Positions 1 to 8,421 of a DNA stretch of 64,000 nt are shown here, piece by piece. Source of the DNA: Bog-473 sp963791995 (GTDB taxonomy: Bacteria > Actinomycetota > Acidimicrobiia > Acidimicrobiales > RAAP-2); the NCBI GenBank assembly GCA_963791995.1, contig CAWBUQ010000022.1, forward strand, positions 220,156 to 284,155, in the 5' to 3' direction. Numbering within the stretch: the first letter of the stretch is position 1; each line of letters opens with the position of its first letter. The position numbers were made by a program, and so were the translations under genes. Below the pieces are notes generated by a model. The model was not told the origin of the DNA. It made no database searches and worked only from the letters and a program-made list of their open reading frames with translations.

Positions 1-2
1 AG

Positions 3-164
3 GAGCTGCCGTCACTGCGCAACCTGCCGCCGCGGTTCGTGACGTGGGGAGACGGCTCCTCCGACGAGATGTGCCTCGGGCTCGTCATGACCGTTCCGCC
101 CGCCAACTCCCCTGGGGCGATCGGTTGGCCGGCGCGGGTCGACTCCGGTGCTGTCACGTTCTGA
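3..164 (+). CDS. C-terminal end of a copper type II monooxygenase-like protein (partial)
   Basis: An open frame enters from the left edge and stops at TGA 162-164, giving 53 residues. It contains WGDGSSDEMCLGLVM, which resembles the last copper-site segment of copper type II ascorbate-dependent monooxygenases (peptidylglycine hydroxylating monooxygenase has a closely similar TSSDEMC stretch, whose Met binds the second copper). In that family the motif lies near the C-terminus, as here. The start and the rest of the catalytic domains are outside the window. The substrate cannot be told. The call rests on one motif, so the family is likely and the function unknown. Confidence 0.55.
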   Translation, partial: ELPSLRNLPPRFVTWGDGSSDEMCLGLVMTVPPANSPGAIGWPARVDSGAVTF

Positions 165-178
165 GGTTCTGCGCTTTC

Positions 179-799
179 TCAGTCTCCGGACCAGCAGGCG
201 AGAATGAGGTCGGCCACTGTCACTGCCACGTCCCCCCTGCTGGTCGGCGGCCTGCCGACTTGAGCGGGAAGACCCGAGATGTCGACAGTGAGGATCTTCC
301 AGTCCTTGCGGACCACCATCGAACCGTTGGCCGTCTGGAACGATCCCTGGCCCAGGCGGGGCTCGGTCGGTGTCCTGCCCTGCTCGCGCCCGAGTGTCGC
401 GAAGTAGGCCAGGGTCTGGGGCCAGCTGGACAGCTCCTTCACCGTGAGCACGAACTCGCCATTCGAATATCGGTAGCGGCAGGAGTACGTGTGGGCGATC
501 CATGTGGGGGGTGTGACCGAGGCCCGGACCCCGAGGACGCGCGGAATCTCCTGACGCGCCTCTGGTGCGCACACCATCTTGGCGATTTCCGAGGGCGTTG
601 CTCCGGCCGGAAGTGGGTGCCGGGAGCTCTGAAGCGAAGTGGACGGAGTAGCCGGGCCCGACGAACATCCCGCCAAAACCAAGCTCAGAGCCGCGACCAG
701 CGGAGCTGCCGACCGGAGGACCGTGGCCTGCGAGCGGCGACGAGAGGTGCGAGGACTCGTCACCGACGACACCGGGTCGACGGCAGCGGTCAGCCGCAT
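179..799 (-). CDS. Putative lipoprotein, function unknown
   Basis: 206 residues from ATG 797-799. The N-terminus is Arg-rich, followed by a hydrophobic stretch ending in the lipobox LAGC (LSLVLAGCSS), so the mature protein should be lipid-anchored outside the membrane. Longer in-frame starts exist, but they put a long non-signal extension before the lipobox. The mature part has no motif I recognise; it has two cysteines (MVCAPEA, YSCRYRY) that could form a disulfide. It is convergent with the copper monooxygenase remnant and lies left of the integrase, so it may belong to the integrated element. Confidence 0.65.
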   Translation of the reverse strand: MRLTAAVDPVSSVTSPRTSRRRSQATVLRSAAPLVAALSLVLAGCSSGPATPSTSLQSSRHPLPAGATPSEIAKMVCAPEARQEIPRVLGVRASVTPPTWIAHTYSCRYRYSNGEFVLTVKELSSWPQTLAYFATLGREQGRTPTEPRLGQGSFQTANGSMVVRKDWKILTVDISGLPAQVGRPPTSRGDVAVTVADLILACWSGD

Positions 800-919
800 G
801 CCGACGTGATCGCGAGACCGAGTCAGGTGGGTGAACAGGCTGATCGCTGGAAGGTAGCAGCTGTTTCGTGCAGAACAGAAGAAGCCCTGCTGCCCGTGCA
901 GGGGTCGAGCCGGCGGAGC

Positions 920-1019
920 CCGAGCCATTTGGTCGCGGCTTCGCAGGCACCCTGAGCTGCCAACCGACCGGCCAGCGTTCACGTAGGCTTGCCCGGAACG
1001 GGACTCGCTTGCGAATCAT
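920..1019 (-). pseudogene. Remnant of a tyrosine integrase N-terminus
   Basis: Read leftward from 1019, the first ~33 codons contain ASLRERWPVGWQLRVPAKP. This matches the start of the intact integrase (GSLRERSPGVWQVRVALGRD) encoded at 1218-2399. The DNA also matches: GCGTTCACGTAGGCTT occurs at both places at the same offset from the start codon. After this block the frame runs into unrelated sequence under the lipoprotein gene, so only the 5' end of a related integrase is left. It points to an earlier insertion or a recombination scar at this locus. Confidence 0.5.
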
Positions 1020-1058
1020 GGACAGGGCTCTGGAGTTGTGTCCATCAGTTCAGTCTTC

Positions 1059-1120
1059 GAGCCGTCAAGGTTCGGCGCCCGACACGTCGGTCGCCTCGGC
1101 TCTGCCGACCTTGACGGCTC
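1059..1120. terminator. Strong inverted repeat downstream of the integrase
   Basis: Arms GAGCCGTCAAGG (1059-1070) and CCTTGACGGCTC (1109-1120) are perfect complements, extended inward by TCGGC/GCCGA after a one-base bulge, with a loop of about 27 nt. It lies about 100 nt past the integrase stop codon in the direction of integrase transcription. No U-run follows, so it may be a terminator-like structure or a recombination site; the sequence cannot decide. Confidence 0.4.
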
Positions 1121-1217
1121 TGGACCGATGGATGTGACGCGACGAAAAGTACCGGTTGACCAGGAGTGTGGATATTGGTGTGGACGTTCTTGTGGACGTC
1201 CACGCTGCGCAACGACG

Positions 1218-2399
1218 TCAGGTTTCTGATGAACCGTCCACGGTCTCCGTTGGAGAGATGCTCCCGCCTGCCACCTCGGCCGCCCGGCGGTCGGTGACCT
1301 CCATCACGTGCGCGTAGGTCTGGAGCGTCAGTGTGGGACGAGAGTGCCGCAGCCGTCCCGCCACCGTCCGGACGTCGACGCCGCCGGCCAGCATGACCGT
1401 GGCTGCGAAATGGCGGAGGTGGTGGAGTTTGATGTGCTTCAGTCCGAGTTCGTTGCGGAGTGCGATGAAGCGCGAGGTGACGCCCCCGGGTCGGAGGGGC
1501 TCCGAGCAATCCGGTGCATGGGACCAGATGAACGCATCCGGGACGAGCCGTACACCGACGGTTTTGCAGCGCTCAGTGTCCCGCTCCTTCTGTAGTTCCA
1601 GGACAGCGACCGTCGCCGGGTCGAGTGCCATTTTCCGGATATGACCGGTCTTGGTCGACCGGAGCTCGACTCGCCCAGGGAGATCGGAGACGGATCGCCG
1701 GACCAGGAGGAGACCCCCCTCGAGGTCCACGTCCGACCACTGGAGCCCACAGAGCTCTCCCCGCCGGCAGCCGGTCGTCGCCGCCACGAAGAGGAGGGTG
1801 GCGAGCTCGGGATCCTTCGACTGCGCCCGTTCGATGAGCTGTTTGACCTCGTCGGGTGTCGGTGACTCGGGCTCATTGCTCTCCAGGCGCGGTGGCGTTG
1901 CTTGTGCGGCCGGCGAGTGCTCGAGCAGCCCCCACCGGACGCCCTGGTTCAGGGCGGCTGAGCAGACCGCGTGGTAGCGGCGGACGCTGGTGGCCGAGAG
2001 GCATCGGCGACCCAGCCGGTCGTAGAACGCATCGAGGTCGCGGCCTCGGAGCTTCTGCAGATCTTTGGTTCCCAGTTCCTCGGCGATGGTCGCGGCCATG
2101 CGGCGGTTCTCGACGAGCGTCTTGGGGGCCCGGCCCCGCGCCTCGATGTGGTCGAGCCACCGGGTCAACAATCCTCCGAAGGTTTCCTTGGTCAGCGGGA
2201 TGTGGCCCTTCGACGCGTCGTTCACGAGTTGCGCCGCCGCCCGTTGCGCCGCTCGCCGGCCCCCGTGAACGGTGGTCGCCGCGTATCGGTACCCGCCGGT
2301 TGCCGGGTCACGGCCGAGAGCCACCCTGACCTGCCAAACGCCTGGCGAGCGTTCACGTAGGCTTCCCTTCACGGACTTCAGCGTATCGATTATGGACAA
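1218..2399 (-). CDS. Tyrosine-type site-specific integrase (phage/ICE family)
   Basis: 393 residues. The N-terminus (GSLRERSPGVWQVRVALGRD) is the arm-binding domain typical of actinobacterial integrases. It is followed by a core-binding domain and a catalytic domain with Arg in TGCRRGELCGLQW, the HHLRHFAATVML block (H-x-x-R), a later His in GRLRHSRPTLTLQ and the nucleophile Tyr in QTYAHV. All catalytic positions are present, so the enzyme is probably active. It starts 41 bp from the 5' end of tRNA-Ser and is transcribed away from it, which suggests the tRNA gene is the attachment site. No directionality factor is seen next to it within the window. Confidence 0.9.
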   Translation of the reverse strand: MSIIDTLKSVKGSLRERSPGVWQVRVALGRDPATGGYRYAATTVHGGRRAAQRAAAQLVNDASKGHIPLTKETFGGLLTRWLDHIEARGRAPKTLVENRRMAATIAEELGTKDLQKLRGRDLDAFYDRLGRRCLSATSVRRYHAVCSAALNQGVRWGLLEHSPAAQATPPRLESNEPESPTPDEVKQLIERAQSKDPELATLLFVAATTGCRRGELCGLQWSDVDLEGGLLLVRRSVSDLPGRVELRSTKTGHIRKMALDPATVAVLELQKERDTERCKTVGVRLVPDAFIWSHAPDCSEPLRPGGVTSRFIALRNELGLKHIKLHHLRHFAATVMLAGGVDVRTVAGRLRHSRPTLTLQTYAHVMEVTDRRAAEVAGGSISPTETVDGSSET

Positions 2400-2440
2400 G
2401 TTATGGACAAGCGTGTCCTCCGAAATGCAAAAGTCCTACT

Positions 2441-2529
2441 GGAGAGGTGCGAGAGCGGCCGAATCGGACTCACTGCTAATGAGTTGACCTGGGTAACCGG
2501 GTCCGAGGGTTCAAATCCCTCCCTCTCCG
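2441..2529 (+). tRNA. tRNA-Ser (anticodon GCT)
   Basis: Acceptor stem GGAGAGG/CCTCTCC with discriminator G. The anticodon arm ACTCA-CTGCTAA-TGAGT reads GCT (Ser, AGC/AGT codons). A long variable arm (class II, 89 nt) and the T-arm GAGGGTTCAAATCCCTC are present. CCA is not encoded. It is the likely attB of the adjacent integrase. Confidence 0.95.
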
Positions 2530-2645
2530 CTCGGGAGCACGACACCCTGGTGCCGGGCGCCTGAAAGCGGTCCGCCTCGGCGGGCCTGCCGAGCGACGCC
2601 ACCCGGGCGGCGCACGGCCTGGTGCGGAGGAGTGTGCAAGACGGC

Positions 2646-4061
2646 GTGGGCCGCTACTGGCTGCAAACCCTGGGATGTCCGAAGAACCAGGTGGACTCGG
2701 ACAAGCTCGAGGGCTACCTCGAGGCACAGGGCTACGTACCGGCGTCCGGCCCCGGGGCGGCCGACTTGGTCGTCGTCAATACCTGCGCGTTCATTGATGC
2801 GGCGCGCCAAGAGTCGATCGACACCGTCCTCACCCTGGCCGACAGCCGGCGCGACGGTGCACGCCTCGTCGTCACCGGCTGCATGGCCGAGCGCTACGGC
2901 GACGAGCTGCGCGATGCGTTGCCCGAGGTCGACCTGGTGGCCGGGTTCGGCCGTGATCTCGTCGCGCCCGGGGCCGTCCCGGTCTCCCTTCGTGCCGGCG
3001 CACCGCCGCCCGACGCCGCGCCGCACGGTTCGAGTTTCGATCTCCTCGAGCTGCCCCGGCCCGCCGCCCGCGCCCCGTGGGCCTACGTCAAGGTCGCCGA
3101 GGGCTGTGACCGTATCTGTGGTTTCTGTGCCATCCCGTCCTTCCGGGGCAAGCAGCGCTCGCGCACTCCCGCGGAGATCCTCGCCGAGGTCGATGCGCTC
3201 AGCGCCGGCCCGGGCACGGGAGCTGCGACAGACGGACCACCGCTGCGTGAGATCGTGCTTGTCGCGCAGGATCTCGCATCGTACGGGCGAGACCGCACCG
3301 GCCCCGGCCGCGCCGTTCGCATCGCTGGTGGCCCGTCGCCGATCGCTGCCCTGACTCGCAGCGTGGCCACACGCGTCGACCGCACCCGGCTGCTCTATCT
3401 CTATCCCTCAGGTTTGACCGACGAGCTGATCGAGACGGTGCTGCAGACGGGCGTGCCCTACTTCGATCTCTCTCTCCAGCACGTGTCGCGCCCGCTGCTC
3501 GCCGGCATGCGCCGTTGGGGTGACGGCGAACGATTCCTGCGTCGCATCGACCACATCCGTGCCGCCGACCCGGGAGCGACGTTCCGCTCCTCTTTCATCC
3601 TTGGCTACCCCGGCGAGACCGAGCGCGACCACGACCTGCTGCTCGAGTTCCTCGAGGCGGCGCAGCTCGATTGGGCCGGCTTCTTCCCGTTCTCCAACGA
3701 GGAGGGGACTCACGCCGCCGCTCTGGCGGACCAGGTGCCGGCCGCGCTCGCGCTCGAGCGACTGCGCGAGTGTGCCGAGCTGCAGGATGAGATCACAGCG
3801 GCCCGGCGCGACCGCTTGATCGGCGAGCGCCGCACCGTGCTCGTCGACGCGCCCGGCCGGGGTCGGACGGTCCACGAGGCGCCCGAGATCGACGGAATCG
3901 TGCACGTGCCAGACGGTCTGGTGGTGGGCAGCCTCGTCGACATGCGCATCACCGGCGCGGAGGGACCGGACTTGTCGGCCGTTCCTGTCAGCGACGCCGA
4001 CCCGGCGACGGCTGCACTGGCACCCGCCGGGGCAGCATCAGCCGCCCCCGGAGCGCCATGA
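2646..4061 (+). CDS. rimO: Ribosomal protein S12 methylthiotransferase RimO
   Basis: A radical-SAM enzyme that methylthiolates the conserved Asp of ribosomal protein S12. The N-terminal UPF0004 domain begins YWLQTLGCPKNQVDSD and carries the cluster cysteines (LGCPKN, NTCAFI, TGCMAE). The radical-SAM motif CDRICGFC follows, then the B12-like fold core and a C-terminal TRAM domain (about the last 90 residues). PFRGKQRSR-type sequence after the cluster is typical of RimO/MiaB; the LGCPKN start favours RimO. A Pro/Ala-rich tail ends the protein. GTG 2646 is chosen because it places the conserved strand at residue 3; GTG 2634 and 2622 are alternatives. The stop overlaps pgsA by ATGA. Confidence 0.92.
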   Translation: MGRYWLQTLGCPKNQVDSDKLEGYLEAQGYVPASGPGAADLVVVNTCAFIDAARQESIDTVLTLADSRRDGARLVVTGCMAERYGDELRDALPEVDLVAGFGRDLVAPGAVPVSLRAGAPPPDAAPHGSSFDLLELPRPAARAPWAYVKVAEGCDRICGFCAIPSFRGKQRSRTPAEILAEVDALSAGPGTGAATDGPPLREIVLVAQDLASYGRDRTGPGRAVRIAGGPSPIAALTRSVATRVDRTRLLYLYPSGLTDELIETVLQTGVPYFDLSLQHVSRPLLAGMRRWGDGERFLRRIDHIRAADPGATFRSSFILGYPGETERDHDLLLEFLEAAQLDWAGFFPFSNEEGTHAAALADQVPAALALERLRECAELQDEITAARRDRLIGERRTVLVDAPGRGRTVHEAPEIDGIVHVPDGLVVGSLVDMRITGAEGPDLSAVPVSDADPATAALAPAGAASAAPGAP

Positions 4062-4651
4062 GCGACGCAACCCACGAGCACCCCGGTCAGACGGACTTCA
4101 CCTTCGGGCCGACCGCGCTCGTCACCCCGGCCAACGCCGTCACGGTGGCCCGCCTGCTGGCGGCGCCGGTCTACGTCCTCATGCTCGCGGCGTGGGGTGC
4201 CTCGTGGATCAATGTCGTGGTGGGGTTCTTCCTCGCCGCCAGCGACGGTCTCGACGGCTACATGGCTCGCCGCCACGGCACGACCCGCTCTGGTGCCTTC
4301 CTCGATCCGCTGGCCGACAAGGCAGTCGTCCTCGGCGCGCTGATCACGTTGGCCGCGCAGGGCCATCTGCCGTGGTTGCCGGTGGTGCTGATCACGGGGC
4401 GAGAGGTCGGCATGCAGGGGTACCGCTCCTGGGTGGGTCGACGCGGTGTCTCCATCCCGGCGCGCAAGACGGCCAAGCTCAAGACGCTCGTGCAGGACCT
4501 TGCCATCGGCATGTGCATCATCCCGCCGTTGGCCCACCAACACGACCTGCAAGTCGCAATGGTGTGGTTCGCCTGCGCGCTGACGCTCTACACCGGCGCG
4601 GAGTACCTGCTCGACGGGAGACGGGCGCTGCACGTTCCCTCGAACCCCTAA
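4058..4651 (+). CDS. pgsA: CDP-diacylglycerol--glycerol-3-phosphate 3-phosphatidyltransferase
   Basis: An integral membrane enzyme of phosphatidylglycerol synthesis. 197 residues with about five hydrophobic helices. The CDP-alcohol phosphotransferase signature D-x2-D-G-x2-A-R-x8-G-x3-D-x3-D is complete: SDGLDGYMARRHGTTR followed by GAFLDPLADK. The family also includes phosphatidylinositol-phosphate and cardiolipin synthases. Placement between rimO and cinA is the usual actinobacterial home of pgsA and favours that call. It is translationally coupled to rimO (ATGA overlap). Its stop codon TAA is also the start of a candidate -10 box for cinA. Confidence 0.87.
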   Translation: MSDATHEHPGQTDFTFGPTALVTPANAVTVARLLAAPVYVLMLAAWGASWINVVVGFFLAASDGLDGYMARRHGTTRSGAFLDPLADKAVVLGALITLAAQGHLPWLPVVLITGREVGMQGYRSWVGRRGVSIPARKTAKLKTLVQDLAIGMCIIPPLAHQHDLQVAMVWFACALTLYTGAEYLLDGRRALHVPSNP

Positions 4652-4654
4652 GGT
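4649..4654 (+). promoter_or_regulatory. Candidate -10 box (TAAGGT) for cinA
   Basis: TAAGGT fits TANNNT and lies 7 nt before the GTG of cinA, the spacing expected for a leaderless actinobacterial transcript. It overlaps the pgsA stop codon. No clear -35 is seen. Confidence 0.4.
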
Positions 4655-4661
4655 CACCGCC

Positions 4662-5927
4662 GTGAGGATCGAGATCGTGGCGGTCGGCACCGAGTTGCTG
4701 CTCGGCCAGATCGCCGACACCAACTCCGCCTGGCTCGGCGAGCATTTGGCCGCCAACGGTGTGGCCTCGCACTTCCACCAGGCGGTGGGGGACAACCACG
4801 ACCGCATCACGCTGGCGTTGCGAACGGCACTGGCGCGCAGTGACGGCGTGATCATGTGCGGTGGGCTGGGCCCGACCCAGGACGACATCACCAGAGAGGC
4901 GATCGCCGAGGTGATGAACGTGCCGCTCGAGCGCGACCGGGAGATCGTGGAACACATCGCTGCGTTCTTCCGAGCTCGCGGGCGCGAAATGTCGGAGAAC
5001 AACGCCCGGCAGGCCGACGTCCCTCAGGGAGCCCGCGTGATCCCCCAGGCCGGTGGCACCGCGCCCGGCCTCATCTGTCCGGTGGGGAACAAGGTCGTCT
5101 ACGCGGTGCCGGGTGTTCCCTACGAAATGGCCGAGATGTTCGAGCGCGGCATCCTGCCCGACATGCGCGCCAGGATGGCCGAGACAGGCGAAGAGGGAGT
5201 GATCGCCAGCCGCGTGCTTCGCTCGTGGGGCGCCAGCGAGTCGACGCTCGCCGAGTCCTTGCAGGACCGCATCGATGCGCTCGATGCGGCCGGTGAGGTG
5301 ACGCTGGCGTTCCTCGCATCGGGGATCGAAGGCATCAAGGTGCGCATCACCGCTCGCGCCCGCACGCTGGACGACGTCACCGCCTTGTTGGACAAGGAGG
5401 AGGTGGAGGTCCGGCGGGCCATCGAGGAGCGGCTCGGCGACATCGTCTTCGGCGTCGACGACGAATCGATGGAAGTGGCCGTGGCCGGCCGCCTCGTCGC
5501 GCGCGGCCTGAGCTTCGGTGTGGCGGAGTCGCTCACGGGTGGCCTCATCGCGTCGCGTCTGGTCAACGTGCCCGGCGCGTCGAAGTGGTTCCGGGGTGGT
5601 GTCGTTGCGTACGACTCGCAGGTCAAGTTCGACCTGCTCGGGGTCCCTCGAGGGCCGGTGGTCACCGAGCCGGCTGCGGCGGCCATGGCCGAGGGTGCCG
5701 TCCGGGTGACCGGCGGCGACGTGGGGTTGGGCATCACCGGGGTCGCCGGCCCCGACGACCAGGAGGGCGTGGCCCCGGGCACGTTGTTCGTCGGGCTCAG
5801 CCTGCCGGGGCGTCCCACCCGGACTCTTGCGTTGCGGGTGCCGGGTGACCGCGAGCGTGTGCGGCAGTACGGGGCCATCACCGCGCTCGACCTGCTCCGA
5901 CGCGCCCTCGACGCTCTTCCTGCCTGA
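4662..5927 (+). CDS. cinA: CinA family protein (NMN deamidase / competence-damage protein)
   Basis: 421 residues, full length for CinA. The N-terminal molybdopterin-binding-like (COG1058) domain starts IEIVAVGTELLLGQIADTNS and contains GGLGPTQDDITREA. The C-terminal PncC-type amidase domain contains VAESLTGGLIASRL, GGVVAYDSQVKFDLL and GITGVAGPDDQEGVAPGT. The family removes the amide of nicotinamide mononucleotide in pyridine nucleotide recycling and may act as a pyrophosphatase. The GTG start follows pgsA by 10 bp. cinA is commonly found upstream of recA in bacteria; here recA lies about 9 kb further on. Confidence 0.94.
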   Translation: MRIEIVAVGTELLLGQIADTNSAWLGEHLAANGVASHFHQAVGDNHDRITLALRTALARSDGVIMCGGLGPTQDDITREAIAEVMNVPLERDREIVEHIAAFFRARGREMSENNARQADVPQGARVIPQAGGTAPGLICPVGNKVVYAVPGVPYEMAEMFERGILPDMRARMAETGEEGVIASRVLRSWGASESTLAESLQDRIDALDAAGEVTLAFLASGIEGIKVRITARARTLDDVTALLDKEEVEVRRAIEERLGDIVFGVDDESMEVAVAGRLVARGLSFGVAESLTGGLIASRLVNVPGASKWFRGGVVAYDSQVKFDLLGVPRGPVVTEPAAAAMAEGAVRVTGGDVGLGITGVAGPDDQEGVAPGTLFVGLSLPGRPTRTLALRVPGDRERVRQYGAITALDLLRRALDALPA

Positions 5928-6012
5928 GCCCGCGCTCACAGGAGGCCCACAGCGGGGTCACACTGGAGAGGTATTCGCGGATGCGACCCTGACAGCAGGG
6001 AGGTAGGACAAA

Positions 6013-6725
6013 TTGAAGACCGACAACGGACCCCGGGTTCTGGTGGTTGACGACGAGCCCTCCATCGTCGACGCCGTGGCGACATCGTTACGTTACGAGG
6101 GATTCACCGTCGACGAGGCGATGACCGGGCGCAAGGCGCTGGCCCAGGCCCAAGAGGATCCGCCCGACCTCGTGATCCTCGACGTGATGCTGCCCGACCT
6201 CGACGGGCTCGAGGTGACGCGGCGCCTGCGGGCCGACGGCCTGCGGGTCCCCGTTCTCTTCCTGACCGCCGCGACACGCTCCAGGACAAGCTGGCCGGCC
6301 TGACTGTGGGCGGCGACGACTACGTGACCAAGCCCTTTGCCCTGGCCGAGGTGATCGCTCGCGTGCACGCCATCCTGCGTCGCACCGGCTATGAGCCAGA
6401 GGACGACAGCGTGCTGCGCTTCGCCGATCTCGAGCTCGACGAGAGCGCGCACGAGGTTCGCCGGGACGGCCACGCCATCAACCTCACCGCCACGGAGTTC
6501 AACTTGTTGCGCTACTTCATGCTGAACCCGCGGCACGTCCTCTCGAAGGCGCAGATCCTCGACCACGTCTGGCACTACGACTTCGGTGGCGACGGCAACG
6601 TCGTGGAGACCTACGTGAGCTATCTGCGCAAGAAGCTCGAGAAGTTCGGCCCACCGTTGATCCATACCATCCGCCTCGTCGGCTACACGTTGCGCGAGCC
6701 GGAGAGTGCCAGCGGAGCTGCCTGA
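6013..6725 (+). CDS. OmpR-family response regulator (one frame break)
   Basis: The receiver domain begins VLVVDDEPSIVDAVA, with the phosphoacceptor Asp in VILDVMLPD. A winged-helix output domain at the C-terminus has INLTATEFNLLRYFM, LSKAQILDHVW and VVETYVSYLRKKL, typical of OmpR/PhoB DNA binding. TTG 6013 is supported by AGGGAGG ending 8 nt upstream. Near 6273 the frame shifts by one base: FLTA continues as DTLQDKLAGLTVGGDDYVTKPFAL only if one base is restored. Both sides are conserved, so an assembly indel is likely. It is followed directly by its kinase at 6726. The pair resembles MprA/PrrA-type systems; the signal is unknown. Confidence 0.85.
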
Positions 6726-8329
6726 GTGTCGCTACGGCTGCGACTCCTGCTCGCGGTCGGGGCGATTGCCGTCATCGCGCTGGTCGTGGCGGACTTCGCC
6801 ACGTACTCAGCGTTGCGTACCTCGCTCTACAACCAGGTCGACCAGCAACTGGCCCAGCAGAGAGGCGCGCACGTCTTCGTCAACCCGGCGACCGGCACCG
6901 TCAGCTTCAACTGCCCATCGCCCTACAACCCCGCGGGGGCGGGTCCGGTGGACAGTGGCGACGGAGGTGGTGGCAATAGCGGAGCCGGCCCTGGTGGTGA
7001 CGGCGGTGGCGGGAACTTCCCCAATGTGTTCGGCATCAGCTACGTGGCGATCGTCAAGCCGACCGGTGGCGTCACCGGCGGCCTCGAGTGCCCGGCTTAT
7101 GTCGACGACCACCCCTACCGCCCCCAGTTGCCTGCGCAGTACACGGGCTTCACGACGCCGGCCAACGGCCCGCCGACCACCTACTTCACCGCCCAATCGA
7201 TCGCGCCCGGGGGGCCGTCGTTCCGCGTGCAGGTCACGAAGGTCGAGAACGGGATCTTCAGCGGGGACCTGGTCGCACGCGCAGGCCATCGCCGACCAGA
7301 CGAGCACGCTGCACACATTGTTCCTGACCGAGCTGGCCGTGACCGCCATTGCGCTCGTCCTGGCACTCGCCGGGGGATGGTGGCTGGTCCGCCTTGGTCT
7401 GCGCCCGCTCGAGGACGTCGAGGCGACGGCGGACTCCATTGCTGCGGGCAATCTCGACCAGCGCGTGCCCGGCGCCGAACAGTCGACCGAGGTCGGCCGC
7501 CTGGCCCGGGCGCTGAACGTCATGCTCGAGCGCATCCAGGCCGCGTTCTCGGCCCGCGTGGCTTCCGAAGCCCGGCTGAAGGAGAACGAGCAGCACCTCC
7601 GCCAGTTCGTGGCGGACGCATCACACGAGCTGCGCACCCCGATCGCCGCAGTCTCCGCCTATGCCGAGCTGTTCGAGCGCGTCGGGGCCGAGCACACCGA
7701 GGACCTCCCGCGCATCGTTTCGGGGATCCGCACCGAGACGGCGCGCATGGACCGGCTCGTGAACGACCTGCTCACGTTGGCCCGCCTCGACGAGGGCGTG
7801 CCCATGGAGTTGGCGCAGGTCGAGTTGGTGTCCCTCGTCTCCGAGGCGGTCCGCACCGCGACAGCGGTCGGTCCGGAGTGGCCCGTGCACTTCTGGGCGG
7901 CGCAGCCGGTCGAGGTGACCGCGGACAAGGACCGCCTGCGCCAGGTGGTCGACAACCTGTTGGCCAACGTGCGGGCGCACACGCCGGAGGGCACCTCCAC
8001 CACCGTGCGGGTGGACCAGATCGGCGACCAGGCCGAGGTGGAAGTACGCGACAGCGGTCCGGGGATGCCCGAGACCGAGGCGCGCCGCGTCTTCGAGCGC
8101 TTCTACCGGGCCGACCCGGCGCGCGTCGCGGACCAGCGGCGGGAGCGGCCTCGGCCTCTCCATCGTGTGGGCCATCGTGTCTGCCCACGGCGGCACCGTG
8201 ACCGCCACGTCCGCCCCTGGCCAGGGCTTGACGGTCAGCGTCCGGATCCCGGTGACCCCGCCGGCGCCCGCGCCGGCCGCGGTGGATCCGCCGCCGCCCG
8301 TATCGGCCCCCGTGGGTCCACCCGCCTAG
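6726..8329 (+). CDS. Membrane sensor histidine kinase (two frame breaks)
   Basis: The GTG start is immediately after the regulator stop. The N-terminal helix (LRLLLAVGAIAVIALVVADF) is followed by an extracytoplasmic domain of about 165 residues with a Gly-rich stretch around 6960-7015. A second helix (LAVTAIALVLALAGGWWLV), HAMP, HisKA with DASHELRTPIAA (phospho-His), an N box (DNLLANVRAH), DSGPGMP and GGSGLGLSIV complete a class I kinase. The frame breaks near 7265 (before QAIADQTSTLH) and near 8135 (before GGSGLGLS). A Pro/Ala-rich tail ends at TAG 8327-8329. Partner of the regulator at 6013; stimulus unknown. Confidence 0.83.
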
Positions 8330-8421
8330 AGCTCCTTCATCGGTGGCCTTCCGCGCCGTCGCCACGATTCACACCTCACCCACAGCGGAGCTTCACGGCG
8401 TCCCGAACCCCGCCCGGCACC

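Larger units (their letters stand above)
800..1217. other. 418-bp gap: integrase remnant and hairpin
   Basis: No convincing gene lies here. The gap holds a decayed integrase 5' end (about 920-1019), a strong inverted repeat (1059-1120) and a short palindrome, GTGGACGTCCAC, near 1192-1203. Overlapping ORFs in this stretch have no recognisable protein sequence. Confidence 0.6.

Noticed and set aside
12..1019. 335-residue frame starting with integrase-like sequence
   Set aside because: Only the first ~33 codons match the integrase; the rest is antisense-frame noise under the lipoprotein gene.
2390..2602. Short protein containing EREGFEPSDPVTQV
   Set aside because: It is the reverse complement of tRNA-Ser; this peptide is a known artefact of translating serine tRNA genes.
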